DNA of 64,000 nt from NCBI GenBank assembly GCA_023213395.1, contig CM041465.1, forward strand, positions 184,953,741 to 185,017,740. Direction: 5' to 3'. The position numbers and the translations under genes are program-made. This DNA is from Cycas panzhihuaensis (taxonomy: Eukaryota > Cycadophyta). Below are positions 9,898 through 20,797 of this stretch, in pieces (position 1 is the first letter of the stretch; each line of letters starts with the position of its first letter). The notes beneath the pieces were generated by a model that ran no database searches, was not told where the DNA came from, and saw only the letters and a program-made list of their open reading frames with translations.

Positions 9898-12291
9898 GAG
9901 CTTCCGTGAGGAGCGCCCGTTGCTCTGGGCAACTTCTCAAGACGTCCATGATGGACATCCCGGCAGCCACAGTAAGAAGCTCTTCGACTACGGAGAAAGG
10001 CTTACCCCTCCCTGTGGGTTGGGTAAGGGCTCTCCTAAAGTCGAATCGCCCGGGGCGCACGGGAATCGTCTTGGGAAGTGCGGGAATCTCCGGAGGAGGA
10101 TCAAGCTGCGAGGTAGACGCGGAGGCACCTGTTGCCTCCTTGGCGGCTTGAGACCGGGTTAACGCGTAGAGAGGAGTGGTCTCGAGCATTTGGATCACCT
10201 TCTTTCCTTTGTTACAGGATCGAGAAGGTGATGGAGCGCGGCGGTCAGGAGATCGCGAAGGGGAAGGCGACCTCTGCACACCCTTCCCTCTACCACGCAA
10301 AGGGCGGGGATCGGGAGACCTGTCCCGTTTACTTCCTTCTTTGGACATCGCGACCATTCCCCATGCTTGGGAACGGGTCTCTATGAATGGGTGATTGAGG
10401 TTAGGCCTCGATGTCCGCTTAGGGATGAGTCGGCGCGGGCGTCGGCGTGGGTCGTGCCCGCAACGTGAATCGTCATGGAAACATTCTCCGTGGATGGAGC
10501 ACCACCTCTTCTCAAGGGGAGGATCGGTCCTCCTTGCTTGAGAAGGCTCGGTGTTCCCCCTTTTGGGGGGCATCGCACGAGAAGTCTGCTGGACAGGTTT
10601 ATGGGAGGTTGGCGATGAAGGAGATTGAAGTTTTAACTCCTTCATCGTGCGTTCGAATAAGCGAATGGCAGAGGTAAGGGGATCTAGGGTCCTCTCAGTC
10701 GGATGAGAGGTGGACTTAGCGGGTCATGAAGGTTTGGTCTCCTTCACTGGAGGAGGCGCCGCGACGTTACGAGGGCTTGGGAGGTTTCTTGAGTCCCACC
10801 GGATCTCAATGGCCTCCAAAGCTAAACACCTCGTGATGGCGGAGTCACACGTGGTCGCCCCCATCTTGAGGACTTCCACATGCACTTCAGGGTGAAGTGC
10901 ATTGACAAAGAGATCTCTCTTCAACTCCTCGTGCAACGAGCCTTGGTGGAGTGAAGAAGATCGTGAAAACGTCGCACAAAGTCACGATTCATCTCATCGT
11001 GACCTTGTTTAAGCGACAAGCGCTTCATTCCGCTTTCGAACCAGCAAGCTACGTCAAAGTAGTTGACAAACTCATCTACTAGTTGCTGGAATGAGGAGAT
11101 TGAATGGGCAGGAATGCGGTAAAACCACTTGAGGGCATCACCCTGCAAGGACCGCGGAATAGCTTAATCAAGATATGGTCGAAGCCCAATAATCGATGCA
11201 CGCCATGTAGAAGCTGCGTACATGCTCGGTTGGGTCTTACGACGAAGTCCCGTCAATTTAGGAACTTGAAGTGTGAGGCGAAAGTTAGTCCTCGGCACTC
11301 GATAGACAATGGCGTCGACCTATAGTCCACGAAAGGACGTGTCCTTGCTTGGGCTAATCTGTCGACAACCCAGAAGGAATGGATGGGGTGGTAAACCCAT
11401 CCCTCCTGGGAAAAGGCCCTTGTTGGAAAGGGGCCGCGTAAAAGTTCTCGAAAAGATGTACGCTCCCTTGCGATGACGCAAAGAACGGAGTTGCGCCGAT
11501 GACTAAACGGAGGATGAGGGACCTGGTTTTGCCCATATGGGCCACCCGTAGGTGGCGCGACCCCATATGGGTGCAACGGGTCCACCCCATACACAGGGAG
11601 ATGGCTTCCCTTGCCTTGCCCCCAAGGTTGAGCAAAGGTAACCTAGGGGCACGTAAGAGAAGGACCACCAATCGTTTTGGACATATGTAGGAGTGGGTCC
11701 TACATGGCTAACGGCCAGTACTAGTAGGACCCCGAGGCCTACTAGGGAACGATGTGTCACGCTCGGGAGGTGGCGCGTGCGTTTGGCTAGGGCATGGTAT
11801 GCTAACCTCGAGTTGAGGGAAGGACACACCACGAACGGCCTTGAGGAAGTAGGACCACTACCGAAGCAAAGCAAGCAACACTTGCCTGGGAGCCGGGGTA
11901 GACATATGACGTGTATGCGCGAGTAGGAGCGCCGATCGTTGTAGATGATGCAGCATGGACGAAGAAGATGCTATGTTACGCAAAGATTGCAAACCATCTT
12001 GGATGCTACCGGCGAGCCGCCGAAAGCACTCGCTAAGCGCCTCGATCAAGGCGTCGGAGGGGTATCCTCGTAGCCATACACGAGGTCAAGGGGCTTCAAA
12101 GTAGGGGATCCTTCGGGCACCCTCGTAAGGCTTGCCAAGGGGTGGCGAGTCTCATGAGGGTCCAATCTTCCACCGCTGAGCGAAAGGTCGAAAGTCATTT
12201 GGGTGGAAATGGTCATCCGGTAGTAGATGGAATCATCGCCTTCCGGGCGTATTCCGGAATGCGAAGGGAACTCTTGAGTTCCACGGGCCAT
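9806..12291 (-). pseudogene. E1 gag (capsid, zinc knuckle, SR-rich tail)
   Basis: A possible start is 12291 (MARGTQEF). The capsid-type core is clear at 10724-11148: LKWFYRIPAHSISSFQQLVDEFVNYF, then HDLLHSTKA. The C-terminal frame 9806-10645 has a CCHC-like knuckle, WCSIHGECFHDDSRC, in the C-x2-H-x4-H-x4-C spacing seen in Tat gag. After it come basic Ser-Pro-Arg repeats (RSPSPSRSPDRRAPSPSRS) and then the approach to protease. Gag packages the element RNA in virus-like particles. Frames are broken upstream of 11.15 kb. Confidence 0.8.
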
Positions 12292-12566
12292 GGGACTAGA
12301 GGCCCAATCGGACGGTAACCTTCCATTGTCGAATCGAGGTTCGACGACGAGGGGAACAAGACGATTGGTCTTCTAACGGTGGCAAGCCTCGCAAGCGACG
12401 CGAGAACGTCGCATGCAACGCCTTTGCGGCGCCGTTAGGAGGAAGAAAGGAAAGGAAAGGAAGAAACGTAAAATACGCTGGGGTTGCCCAACCGAAAACA
12501 CGGAATGTGAACCTACCAGAGGCAAGAACACCAACAAGGAGGGAAGCGATTTAGCTTCCTTACCGG

Positions 12567-12586
12567 CGCTCTCAAGATGGTCGCCA
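12567..12586 (-). promoter_or_regulatory. E1 primer binding site
   Basis: Directly inside the 5' LTR the minus strand reads TGGCGACCATCTTGAGAGCG. It starts with the TGG complementary to a tRNA CCA end, with no gap from the LTR. The tRNA species was not identified from memory. Adjacency to the LTR edge defined by comparison with 57569 supports the call. Confidence 0.65.
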
Positions 12587-13355
12587 AGAAACGCCTCCGC
12601 GAGGCGATGATCCTACCTAGCAAAGGGATACAAAACACCACACCGATCGGGCTAGGCAATGAGGATCTCACCTCACAGACGTCCGTGCACCCGGAGCGCA
12701 GTTCGGGACCTGCAAGGTGCTTGGTTACCTGTGTAGCCGTGCAAATACGAGGCCTTCCTACCCTTCTGATGGCCGGAAGGAGAGGGAAACCTCGGCTGCG
12801 GCTTCTCAAGGTAATGAGAAGGCAACGAGAGGGCAACAAAATCAATGTGCAAGTGTGAAGTAAAGTGTGGTTGAGAGATACAACGAACGGTCTTCTATTC
12901 CTATGTTATGTAAAGTAAAGGAACGATACGAGAAAGTAAATGTAAAATAAAAGACTATTTCCCTTTTTCCTTTATGTTTCTTTATCTTTTACTTATCAAG
13001 CAGGTGCAAAAAGCAAGAATGATATAAAAGGAAAAAAAATAAAAGGAAATACGAGGAGTACCTGGATCCGGTGGTTGAGGTTGAAGTGTGGATTTTCCTT
13101 CTCGGCTGCGCTCCTTTACTCTTTCCTCCACGCATGCAACGTTGGCTGTGGTGGCGAAGGGGTCCACTTACCTCCCGTGAGCATGCGAAATCAAACGAAA
13201 TGAAAAGACGAAAAAGAACTCAACGCTAAAGGAGAGAAATACTGTGAGAGCCGACCCAAGAGCGGGTTTGTCTCACGCCGCCTCCTCCAACGCGATCCTG
13301 CAGACAAGTAGAGAGAGCACCTTCCTCTCGGGAGAGAGGCTACGAAGCACGGCAA

Positions 13356-13357
<2 letters not shown>

Positions 13358-13388
<31 letters not shown>
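13358..13388. repeat. (TA)n microsatellite at LTR TATA position
   Basis: About 31 bases of alternating TA in the E1 5' LTR. The E2 LTR has the short TATA-like stretch ATATATGTATATG near 58360 at the same place, next to the shared CCTCTCTCCCGAGAGG block. E3 has ATATATACAG-like sequence. The tract probably grew from the LTR TATA box. Confidence 0.6.
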
Positions 13389-13390
<2 letters not shown>

Positions 13391-14545
13391 AATGAAATCA
13401 ACTAAGCTAAATAACTTGAGTTATACGCTAGAATGTAGCAAAAATGAAACAAAACTGCGATAAGCATATAGACATCATGCACCATAAAACACACTACGTG
13501 GGACTGAGTGTAGCCTCGGGATGGCTAACTCACTCACGGGAGGTCTCCACGGGGCTTGGGAAGGAAACGTTAGCGAGCAACAAGGTGAGACAGTAGTGAT
13601 GGGTTACCTACACCAAAGGGAAAACTCAAACCAACTCTCTTAGGCCTCCCTAGCTCTTCCTAAGAAAACACGGATGGTAAAGGAAGAGAGGATACGGGGC
13701 GGAACCCTTGGCGCGGAGGGCGGCAATGGGGGTCGGAGCCCTGCCTATGGCCCTCAAACCCTCGTGTGAAACCCTTTACACCGTTTAACTCAGAAAAGGG
13801 TGAAAGAGATAGCTTAGAGGAAAGGATGAATCTCAAGGAAATGCAAGGAAATAACCCCAATCTAGGGCAAAGACTATAGGAAAGCTACAACTAGCTAAGA
13901 TTACTTTCATTGAATGACCAAGGAAATATCAAAGAAAGTGAATGCAATGGAGAAAAGAGCTTGCAAGTAGAACAACAAAAAAGCAAGGAAAAAAGCACCA
14001 ACAAGAAACAAGAAATACCTTGGATAAGAGAGGGCATGCATGCATGCACTTGGCCACTTGGAGCAGCAGCAACAATCAATGTCTAGAGGCTGATTCTGAG
14101 TGGTTTTTTTTCTAGAGTGTAGATGGGAGAAGGTCCATGCAAGTTGAGAGCTGAAAGTTGATCCTTGGAGTAGCCTTTTTAGTGAAGAAATCCCTTGGAT
14201 CTTTGAGCATTTGTAAGGAGAGTGGAACTTGTTGTGGAGAGCGGTGAGGCGTGATGGCCCTGCAACTCCAGCTTATGGCAACCCACTACACCTCTATCCA
14301 ACTGTTGTACATGAAGCTCTATGATTTCTGTGTCCTTCTCTTGTGTTTTTGTGAAGAGTTGCTCTTGGAAGTCTTGAAAAATGAGCCTTAGAATGATGCA
14401 AATGAATGAAAAAAAGGTTTTTATTTCTTGTTCACAGTAAGTGAACGTTGGGGGCATTGGGCGCCTCGATCGTGCGAGCCACGCGGTTCGTGAAAAAATG
14501 CGGATACTGTCGCGTGGTTCTCTTTTTTAAATTTCAAACAGTCAT

Positions 14546-14604
14546 ACCGCGGCAAATTCTGCGGTACCGCTGCAAATTCTGCGGTACCGCTTAGTTTACC
14601 GCGG
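14546..14604. repeat. Palindromic GCGGTACCGC pair in E1 LTR
   Basis: The 20-base unit GCAAATTCTGCGGTACCGCT occurs twice head to tail at 14552-14571 and 14572-14591. Each copy carries the perfect 10-base palindrome GCGGTACCGC, and the block is flanked by ACCGCGG sequences. E3 shows a related version (GCGGTACCGC near 56178); the E1 left LTR and the E2 LTR are decayed here. The block lies about 0.5 kb into the LTR, in presumed U3. A regulatory role is only inferred. Confidence 0.5.
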
Positions 14605-15096
14605 TATCAACCTGAAATCAAAAAAGAGAAAAAATAAACAGAAAAATCAGGTTTTGAGGTAAGAACAAAGACTAAACATGAATTCCATCAGTTGGGGGAA
14701 GGCCCAGGCAGTGGGCAAGTACCCAAAACAATGCAAAGAGCCCTAGCTAAGGGTTAAACCGAACTTAGGAAGGACTGCAACATACGCGACATGTTGTAAC
14801 AAGAACAAACAAGCTGGCGGAAATAATCCTGAGAAACTGTGGAGACATCGTGAGTGGTCAGACGCCATACGGTGTCGATTCACGAGGAATGCCCCTGCTG
14901 TGAGTCGTCATAGGCTGAAGGCGTGCCATTAGGCACATGCATTATGAGCAGGCAGTCAAACCAATGCATGTAGGCAGGCATATGTCAATCAAGCTACTCT
15001 AAATTACCTTAATTAATATGGGTAAGAAAAGTAAGAACATATACGAACAAAGTCGTGTCGATGCGTCTCGAGTCCATTCACGATAACCGGGAAACA

Positions 15097-15690
15097 ACAA
15101 CAAACCACAACTCCCTGACTTCTTACCGGAAGACCATTGCTTCCTCTACTGATTACAACCCAACCAATGCGTAGAGACCGTCCACTTGCAAACAAGCCGC
15201 GAGAAAACCCTACGCCTGCGGGCCCACGATCCAACAACATCAAATCCCTCGCGCCATTCTCCACTCTATCCATTCCTCTCCGTAGCACAAAACCTCGTGA
15301 GACTTACTTACTTTGTTAGGGCTTCAATATCTCACCGGTTGAGGGGCAAACGATGGGGTGGGGCGTAATCTCTTAGGGCCATTTTTGAGAAGTTCGATAG
15401 CGAAAAAATGGTGTTCGTGGATTACTACATTTCTCTTTATCGTTCACAAATAATTTACCATTGCATGATCCGTTATAAATTGCCAAATTGAATTTGGCAA
15501 TGATCCAATTAGGTGGATAAAGCTTTCAATTTTGATTTTTCAAAGTTGTGGCGGTGAAGGCAGCTCCCATTGACTCAAAAGCGTAAGCATTTCTATTCCA
15601 ACATTACTCAGAAGTCTCAAAATTTTCGAAGAAGTGGTTTTATTTTCTTTGCATGAGATTGCATTTTGTAGGAAAATGAGCCCAAACCTC
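15097..15690. repeat. Dispersed repeat R, copy 1 (partial)
   Basis: Collinear with about 52165-52790: both contain GACCATTGCTTCCTCTAC, CCAATGCGTAGA, TCTCCACT and a stretch ending in AAAGTTGTGG. E1 ends exactly where this copy starts, at the position matching 52165, so E1 inserted into R and the remainder of R should lie left of the window. The class of R is unknown. On the minus strand GGTAAGAAGTC resembles a splice donor after a short open stretch. Confidence 0.6.
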
Positions 15691-17513
15691 TTCCATGGAC
15701 CCCTATCTTGCTCTTCCATTTAACATTTACATATCATCACTTTACATATGTGCCAAAATTGATTCCCTCGTATCAAGATCAAGCTTGCTGCCATTATTAT
15801 ATTAACGTTTAATTTATCATTAAAAAAAAAAATAGAGAGAGAGAAAGAGAGAGATTTTAAAAGTATATATTTTATTACAGGTATGATTCTTAAATGTTAC
15901 CAACAAAGTATGATGTAAGTGTTCTTAGTATTAGTATACCATGGACAATTTTAATAGTATTGTCAATTTTATTAAAGACAAAAGAGATCCGTACAAGAGC
16001 CCACTTCACCAAGGAAAGTTTCTTAGAGGCAATCCAAACTTACACACATGGGAGACTTCAATGAGCTTGATAAGGTTTGTACACAACTAGAATGCATGTC
16101 ATGTTTTAAAGGTTGTTACGGTGTGGAGAATATATAGCCTTAAAACATGATTCATTTTGCAGATGGCACACTAGTTAGACCAATCATGGCTACTGATGAT
16201 GTGGGAAACTACACTAGGTTTTGCCCTTGGCTATGGTATACTAGTGCACACTGTCAATGGTCAATGAGCACCAATAGCGCACTATTGTTTTGCCCTGCCT
16301 AACTCGATGGTGGAGAGCAAAACATAAAGAGTTTAGAATTTCAAAGGGTTTAATAATTTGTAGATTACGTTATTATTGAAGGTCTCGTATCAAATCTATT
16401 GAATCACTAATTAAATTCCAAGTTTGGGAGATCAATTATTTGACAAGCATTATACAAGATCCACATGGATTCGGTTATTTGAATTATTGTTTATTTTTAT
16501 GATTTTTTATGAGAATAATTAAATTGCCCCGAATGAGGAGTTGTAGGCAAAGTGGGCTGAGGGCGCCTACCATCATAAAAATTAATAGAAATCCATTACC
16601 ATTACTAACCATTAAAGTTGACACATGGAGATTGGGAAGGGTGCTTTTCTCTTTTTTTTCCCTATTCTTTTTTAAGTTCCCATTTTCGTCATCTTAACAC
16701 TTAAAAGGCAACTTCTAACTCTATAATATCCATATATCAATTTTGTAAAATGGGCCATAGAAGACTTCTAACTCTAAAACATAAACTCCTCATTGAAATA
16801 GTTGTTCTTGTTGCATTCCCTTAACAACATTATTAGCTATGTTTATCATAAGTAAGTTGCCATCTTTTCACCACAAGATGTGTTTGGACTAAACACTACA
16901 TGCATAAAGTCTCTATAAGAAATCTTACTTGTTGATCATATAAGCACTTGTGAGAAAGGTAAGAGGCACATTGCTTTGATACCATACAATATCATATTAT
17001 GATAATATTTTAAATACATCAAAAAATAGTAGTTAAACTCCATCCACCAAAAAATCTTTACTATATAACATCTTACATCCCATCTGAACTGATATTCAAT
17101 ATGAATAAGATGGCACAGTTAGAGATGTAGTTTGATTGTTATTTTTTTATAACTTTTTTAATTTTTGGATACAACCCTTTTTTGCAAAGGGGACTTGGGA
17201 TGGACTTTGGAAGGTTTCAAAACACCATCAATTTTTTTCCTATTTAGGTTACAGGTGCCACTTGGCAATAAACCACCAAACCCACATTGATGTTTAAGTT
17301 TTTTAGATTTTTTAATTCTTGGCATAAATTGTTAAGTTGAATATAGACTTAGAACCCACAATTTTTTAGTTATTTTTTCTAAATTATGTGATAAAGTGCT
17401 AGACTAAGTATGTACCACTAGTAATGCCACTTTATTTTTTAATTACTTCTTTTAGAGATGAGTAGAAGAAGATAATGTTAATAATGTTTCATCCTAGGAC
17501 TTTTAAGGGGTAA
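15691..17513. other. AT-rich spacer, nothing recognised
   Basis: No coding frame, repeat pair or RNA gene is convincing here. A short GA-rich tract occurs near 15833-15855 (AGAGAGAGAGAAAGAGAGAG). The sequence is the left flank of CopB, whose LTR starts at 17514. Confidence 0.4.
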
Positions 17514-17689
17514 TGTTATAAATCCCTCATTATGTAACTCTTAATGTAGGATTGACATATGTCATCCTCAGATACTTCGATTACAATTTACTTTGTAATG
17601 GTTACATTCTATCATGTATATTTAAGGAGCCATTTCCTCTATCATAATGCATCAATCATTTCACGTTATCTTTGTTCAACAATTTAACA
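17514..17689 (+). repeat. CopB 5' LTR
   Basis: A 176-base LTR starting TGTTATAAATCC and ending TTTAACA directly before a primer site. It contains TGTATATTTAAGG as a likely TATA region near 17619. The 3' partner is absent because the element is truncated, so the left edge rests on the TG and the family pattern rather than on a pair. Confidence 0.65.
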
Positions 17690-17706
17690 TGGTATCAGAG
17701 CAGGTC
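17690..17706 (+). promoter_or_regulatory. CopB primer binding site (initiator tRNA-Met)
   Basis: TGGTATCAGAGCAGGTC follows the LTR end with no gap. TGGTATCAGAGC is the standard plant copia primer site, complementary to the 3' end of initiator tRNA-Met. Confidence 0.85.
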
Positions 17707-18494
17707 AGTCTGACCGTCTAAAGGAGGAAGAAAGAGGAGGAAGTTCAGTCATCGTTAATGAAATTGAAGAATGATCTAGGAGTTAAAGTACCCAATAAAG
17801 GAAGGAGTTCAAATCTCTACAAGAAGAAAGAGACTCCCAAATTTGAAACTATACGGACCTGTACGAATACAAATTTTTTTAAGTTCTCAAAACCAAGTGA
17901 AAATTGACCACTAAGTAGATCATGACTTGGGGATCATTTCTTTCAACCAACTTGAAGTCATCAGAGTGTATTTTAAGGCAATTTTACCCTATTTAGTAGT
18001 CCACGTGGGTTTGGCATCACTTCATCAAATTTCCTAAAAAAATATTTAGATTTCTAGGTAAATTCACTTATAAACTCTGTGTCCCAGTGATTCAAAGAGA
18101 TTAAGTCTGACTTTTTAGAATTTAGTGAAATATTTAGTGAATTTGAAGCATTTTTCTACAAAACCTTAGCTGCCCATTTCTATTTTTTGAGTTATTTTTC
18201 TCTTAATCTAAAGACTATTTTAGGAAAATAACCATAGATTTGTAATCCTCTAAAAAAAAATTTCTTTTGAGGTATATTTTATGCCTGTCTATACAGTTAG
18301 GGTTCCATATAGAAATCTATACATTTGCATGGTCATATCACCTCAGATTTAGTTTTTTCTTCTAGAAATGGCTTTCTAGCATTATCGATTAGGATAAATT
18401 AATACATAAATTATCATGTCTGAAAAATTAAAATAAAAACATTATTTAGAGCCAAAAATGCTTAGAGTATTGCTAATGGAACTGATCCAAAGCC

Positions 18495-18793
18495 TGTTAG
18501 AATAATGCCCATTTGTTTAAACTACATGCAAAGACATTTTGGGAACCAGCGAGCCACCACAAGCCATCCTCAAGCTGATAAGGTAAGATTATATTTTGAT
18601 TTATTATTTTTTTAATTATTGACTAATGGTTGGGTAGAGGCAAACTCCCGCCTCCCCAAAATCGATAAATATTTCAGGTGTACCACCATGGTGTTGTTTA
18701 ACATCGCCTTCGATTATTTGGAGATTTATTGTAATACTTTAACTATGGATTAATATGTGATCCTCTGATCTGCTCTGCCCTCTACAATCTACA
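18495..18793 (+). repeat. CopA 5' LTR
   Basis: 299 bases, TGTTAGAATAATG...ACAATCTACA, matching 20478-20797 throughout. It is followed by TTTGATATCAAAGC, a decayed form of the TGGTATCAGAGC primer site. Confidence 0.85.
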
Positions 18794-20095
18794 TTTGATA
18801 TCAAAGCAAACTCACTTGCAAGTTCTAAAAAATGTTGAATATACAACAGTCCGTTGTCTCTATAATTATTCTACTTAACAAATTTATTTGGTAGTATTAA
18901 ACCTTTGTCTTCTATTATTATTTTTATATATTATATGACACAATCTACGATTTGGTATTGTGGTTCTATACAACTCTACATGGAGATTTATAAAACCAGT
19001 GTGGTTAGTTGAGGCTCCATTTTGTGTCCAAGCATTGTCTCCATGTGTTTTTCCTGTTGATTTATGATTGTTCAATAGTTTACATTTGAAATTTTTATAT
19101 ATATTATATTTTTTTTTATACACTCTTTCTACGTGACCTGCGTGCATCCTCAATGTTGTTTCGGTGCTGCGTGGCTTTTGCTTACTCTCTATTTGGATTT
19201 TGATCGGCTTCAAGTAATTGCTCGACGATTGCATACAGTAATTGCACAATACAAAATCTAAGTTTTTGCTATTATCTAAATGTTTTATTTATAATCTGAG
19301 GATCAACTACTATACCTAGCTTTATTAGACTCCCGCTGCTTATTGAATAAGTAAAACTATACCATATGGTTGCTTATTATGAACATAATTGAGTTCTATT
19401 CCTAATAGTGAAGACAATTTAAGTTTCTGTCTTTGCGTTTGTGAGATATCTCTCTTTGAATATTAGCCTCTTCCCAATTTTTTAAAACCTGTCAGTCGAC
19501 TTGTCTTTCTTTCATTTTGGCTATTTTTTCATTTCTTTTCAAAATTTTTCGTCATATAGTTGGATGCCCAATTCGTACACCTGTAATAGGGTGATTTCTT
19601 TGAATTTTTAGTGATCAAATTGATCAAATCGATCAAACCTCTACCTATTTGCCACACAGTCTATTATTATGTAAACAACCCTTTTTTTTTTTTTTTTAAT
19701 TAATATTCATTTATTTGTTACATAGTTTGTTAAATTCAATCAGAATTTATAATCTTTTAGCATTCATGTGTTTTTATGTAGCCCCCACCACTTAGCGTAT
19801 GGTCATATGAGAGCCCTCTCCTGACCATAGTGTTAATCTTCTAAGGGGTGGATTTGAAAGTTTCATTAGTTACTTTTTATAATTTTAGGGTTTAAAAGAA
19901 TTAATTATATTTTATAAGTTTTTGAAGTTCGAAACCCCATTTGGACCTTAGCGGGTGGTCATGTTGGCCCCCACGTGACCAAGGACTTTTTGCCTAAGGG
20001 ACTTAACCCCCCTCTTTTTAATTTGTTTATTATAAAAGGGTCCTTATGTTGTTTCTATTATATCTTGTGATCTAGGAGTCTGTTTTTTGAACGAT
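18794..20095 (+). other. CopA interior without recognisable coding
   Basis: AT-rich, with a T tract at 19683-19698. The part near 19780-20080 (AGCCCCCACC, GACCATAG, GGGCCCC-like patches) vaguely resembles 24090-24215 in the CopC leader. I could not assign it. It may be foreign sequence replacing CopA gag-pol. Confidence 0.35.
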
Positions 20096-20471
20096 TGGAT
20101 CCGTCAGAAAGGTATTTGGATTATCTACAGCAGAAGCAGAATATAAAGCAACAGTTTTAGGTGCACGTGAGACAGTATGTTTACAACGACTTCTACATGA
20201 TCTTCAAATATAGCATAAATGCCCTACTAAGATTTGGTGTAATAATCAAAGAACCATTCATATGACTTGTAATCCAGTTTTCCATGGTAGAACTAAGCAT
20301 ATTGAGACTCAACATCATTTCATTCGAGAATTGGTCCATGCAGGTGAAGTTGAGTTGGTACATTACAACATAGAAGACCAAACAATAGATATCTTCACAA
20401 AGACATTTGGAAAAATCAAGTTCCACAAATTTAGAGAGAAACTTAGAGTTATGCGTAATGGACATTATTAG
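20096..20471 (+). pseudogene. CopA RNase H C-terminal part
   Basis: The frame reads GLSTAEAEYKATVLGARETV, the copia RNase H region around the catalytic Glu. It continues as IWCNNQRTIHMTCNPVFHGRTKHIETQHHFIRE and IDIFTKTFGKIKF to a stop at 20471. The last 69 codons from 20262 are open; a stop interrupts near 20212. The closest match in this window is CopE at 53149-53397. Confidence 0.85.
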
Positions 20472-20477
20472 GGAGAA
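20471..20477 (+). promoter_or_regulatory. CopA polypurine tract
   Basis: GGGAGAA lies directly before the 3' LTR TG, the usual copia plus-strand primer. Confidence 0.7.
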
Positions 20478-20797
20478 TGTTAAAATAATGTCCATTTATT
20501 TGAACTACGTGCAAAGGTATCTTGGGAGCTAGCGGGCCACCACTAGCCGTCTTTGAGCCACCACAAGCCATCTTCAAGTTGACAAGGTAAGATTGTATTT
20601 TGATTTATTATTTTTTTAATTATTGACTAACGGTCAGGTAGAGGCAGACTCCTCCCTCCCCAAAATCTATAAATATTTTAGGTGTACCACCTTGGTATTT
20701 TTTAAGATTGCGTTTGATTATTTGGAGATTTGTTGTAATGCTTCGACTATGGGTTGATATGTGATTGTTTGATCTGCTATATCCTCTACAATCTACA
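20478..20797 (+). repeat. CopA 3' LTR
   Basis: 320 bases, TGTTAAAATAATG...ATCTACA. Compared with the 5' LTR it has an extra short segment (CCACTAGCCGTCTTTGAG region near 20540) plus scattered substitutions. Confidence 0.85.

Larger units (their letters stand above)
1..15096 (-). mobile_element. Tat-type Ty3/gypsy retrotransposon E1
   Basis: Near-complete gypsy element read on the minus strand. The internal part is 1405-12586, between a full right LTR and a left LTR cut by the window start. Domain order in element sense is gag, protease, RT, RNase H, integrase, an antisense gene, a second RNase H, then the 3' LTR. Integrase after RT marks Ty3/gypsy, and the extra archaeal-type RNase H is characteristic of the plant Tat/Ogre lineage. 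It is more GC-rich than the AT-rich copia layers at 15.7-50 kb. Reading frames are interrupted by stops and frameshifts, so this copy is probably not autonomous. Its right end lies inside repeat R. Confidence 0.88.
12587..15096 (-). repeat. E1 5' LTR (about 2.5 kb)
   Basis: The left edge is set by alignment to the E2 LTR edge at 57569 (plus strand TGAAACGC there, AGAAACGC here). The right edge is GGGAAACA at 15089-15096, after which sequence changes to repeat R. Length is 2510 bases against about 2539 for the E2 LTR. In element sense it begins TGTTTCCC and ends GCGTTTCT; the terminal CA has become CT. It includes a conserved TATA-like patch expanded to a TA microsatellite and a palindromic block at 14546-14604. 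Confidence 0.85.
18495..20797 (+). mobile_element. CopA: internally deleted copia element in CopB gag
   Basis: Two similar LTRs flank only 1.7 kb of interior, which keeps just the end of RNase H. Flanking bases AAGCC (18490-18494) and AAGCT (20798-20802) look like a five-base target duplication with one change. The interior 18794-20095 has no recognised coding region, so most of gag-pol was deleted or replaced. Orientation is the same as CopB. Confidence 0.8.

Noticed and set aside
18884-19249. 121-codon minus-strand open frame in CopA interior
   Set aside because: Low-complexity Lys/Asn/Thr composition in AT-rich DNA, with no homologue recognised.
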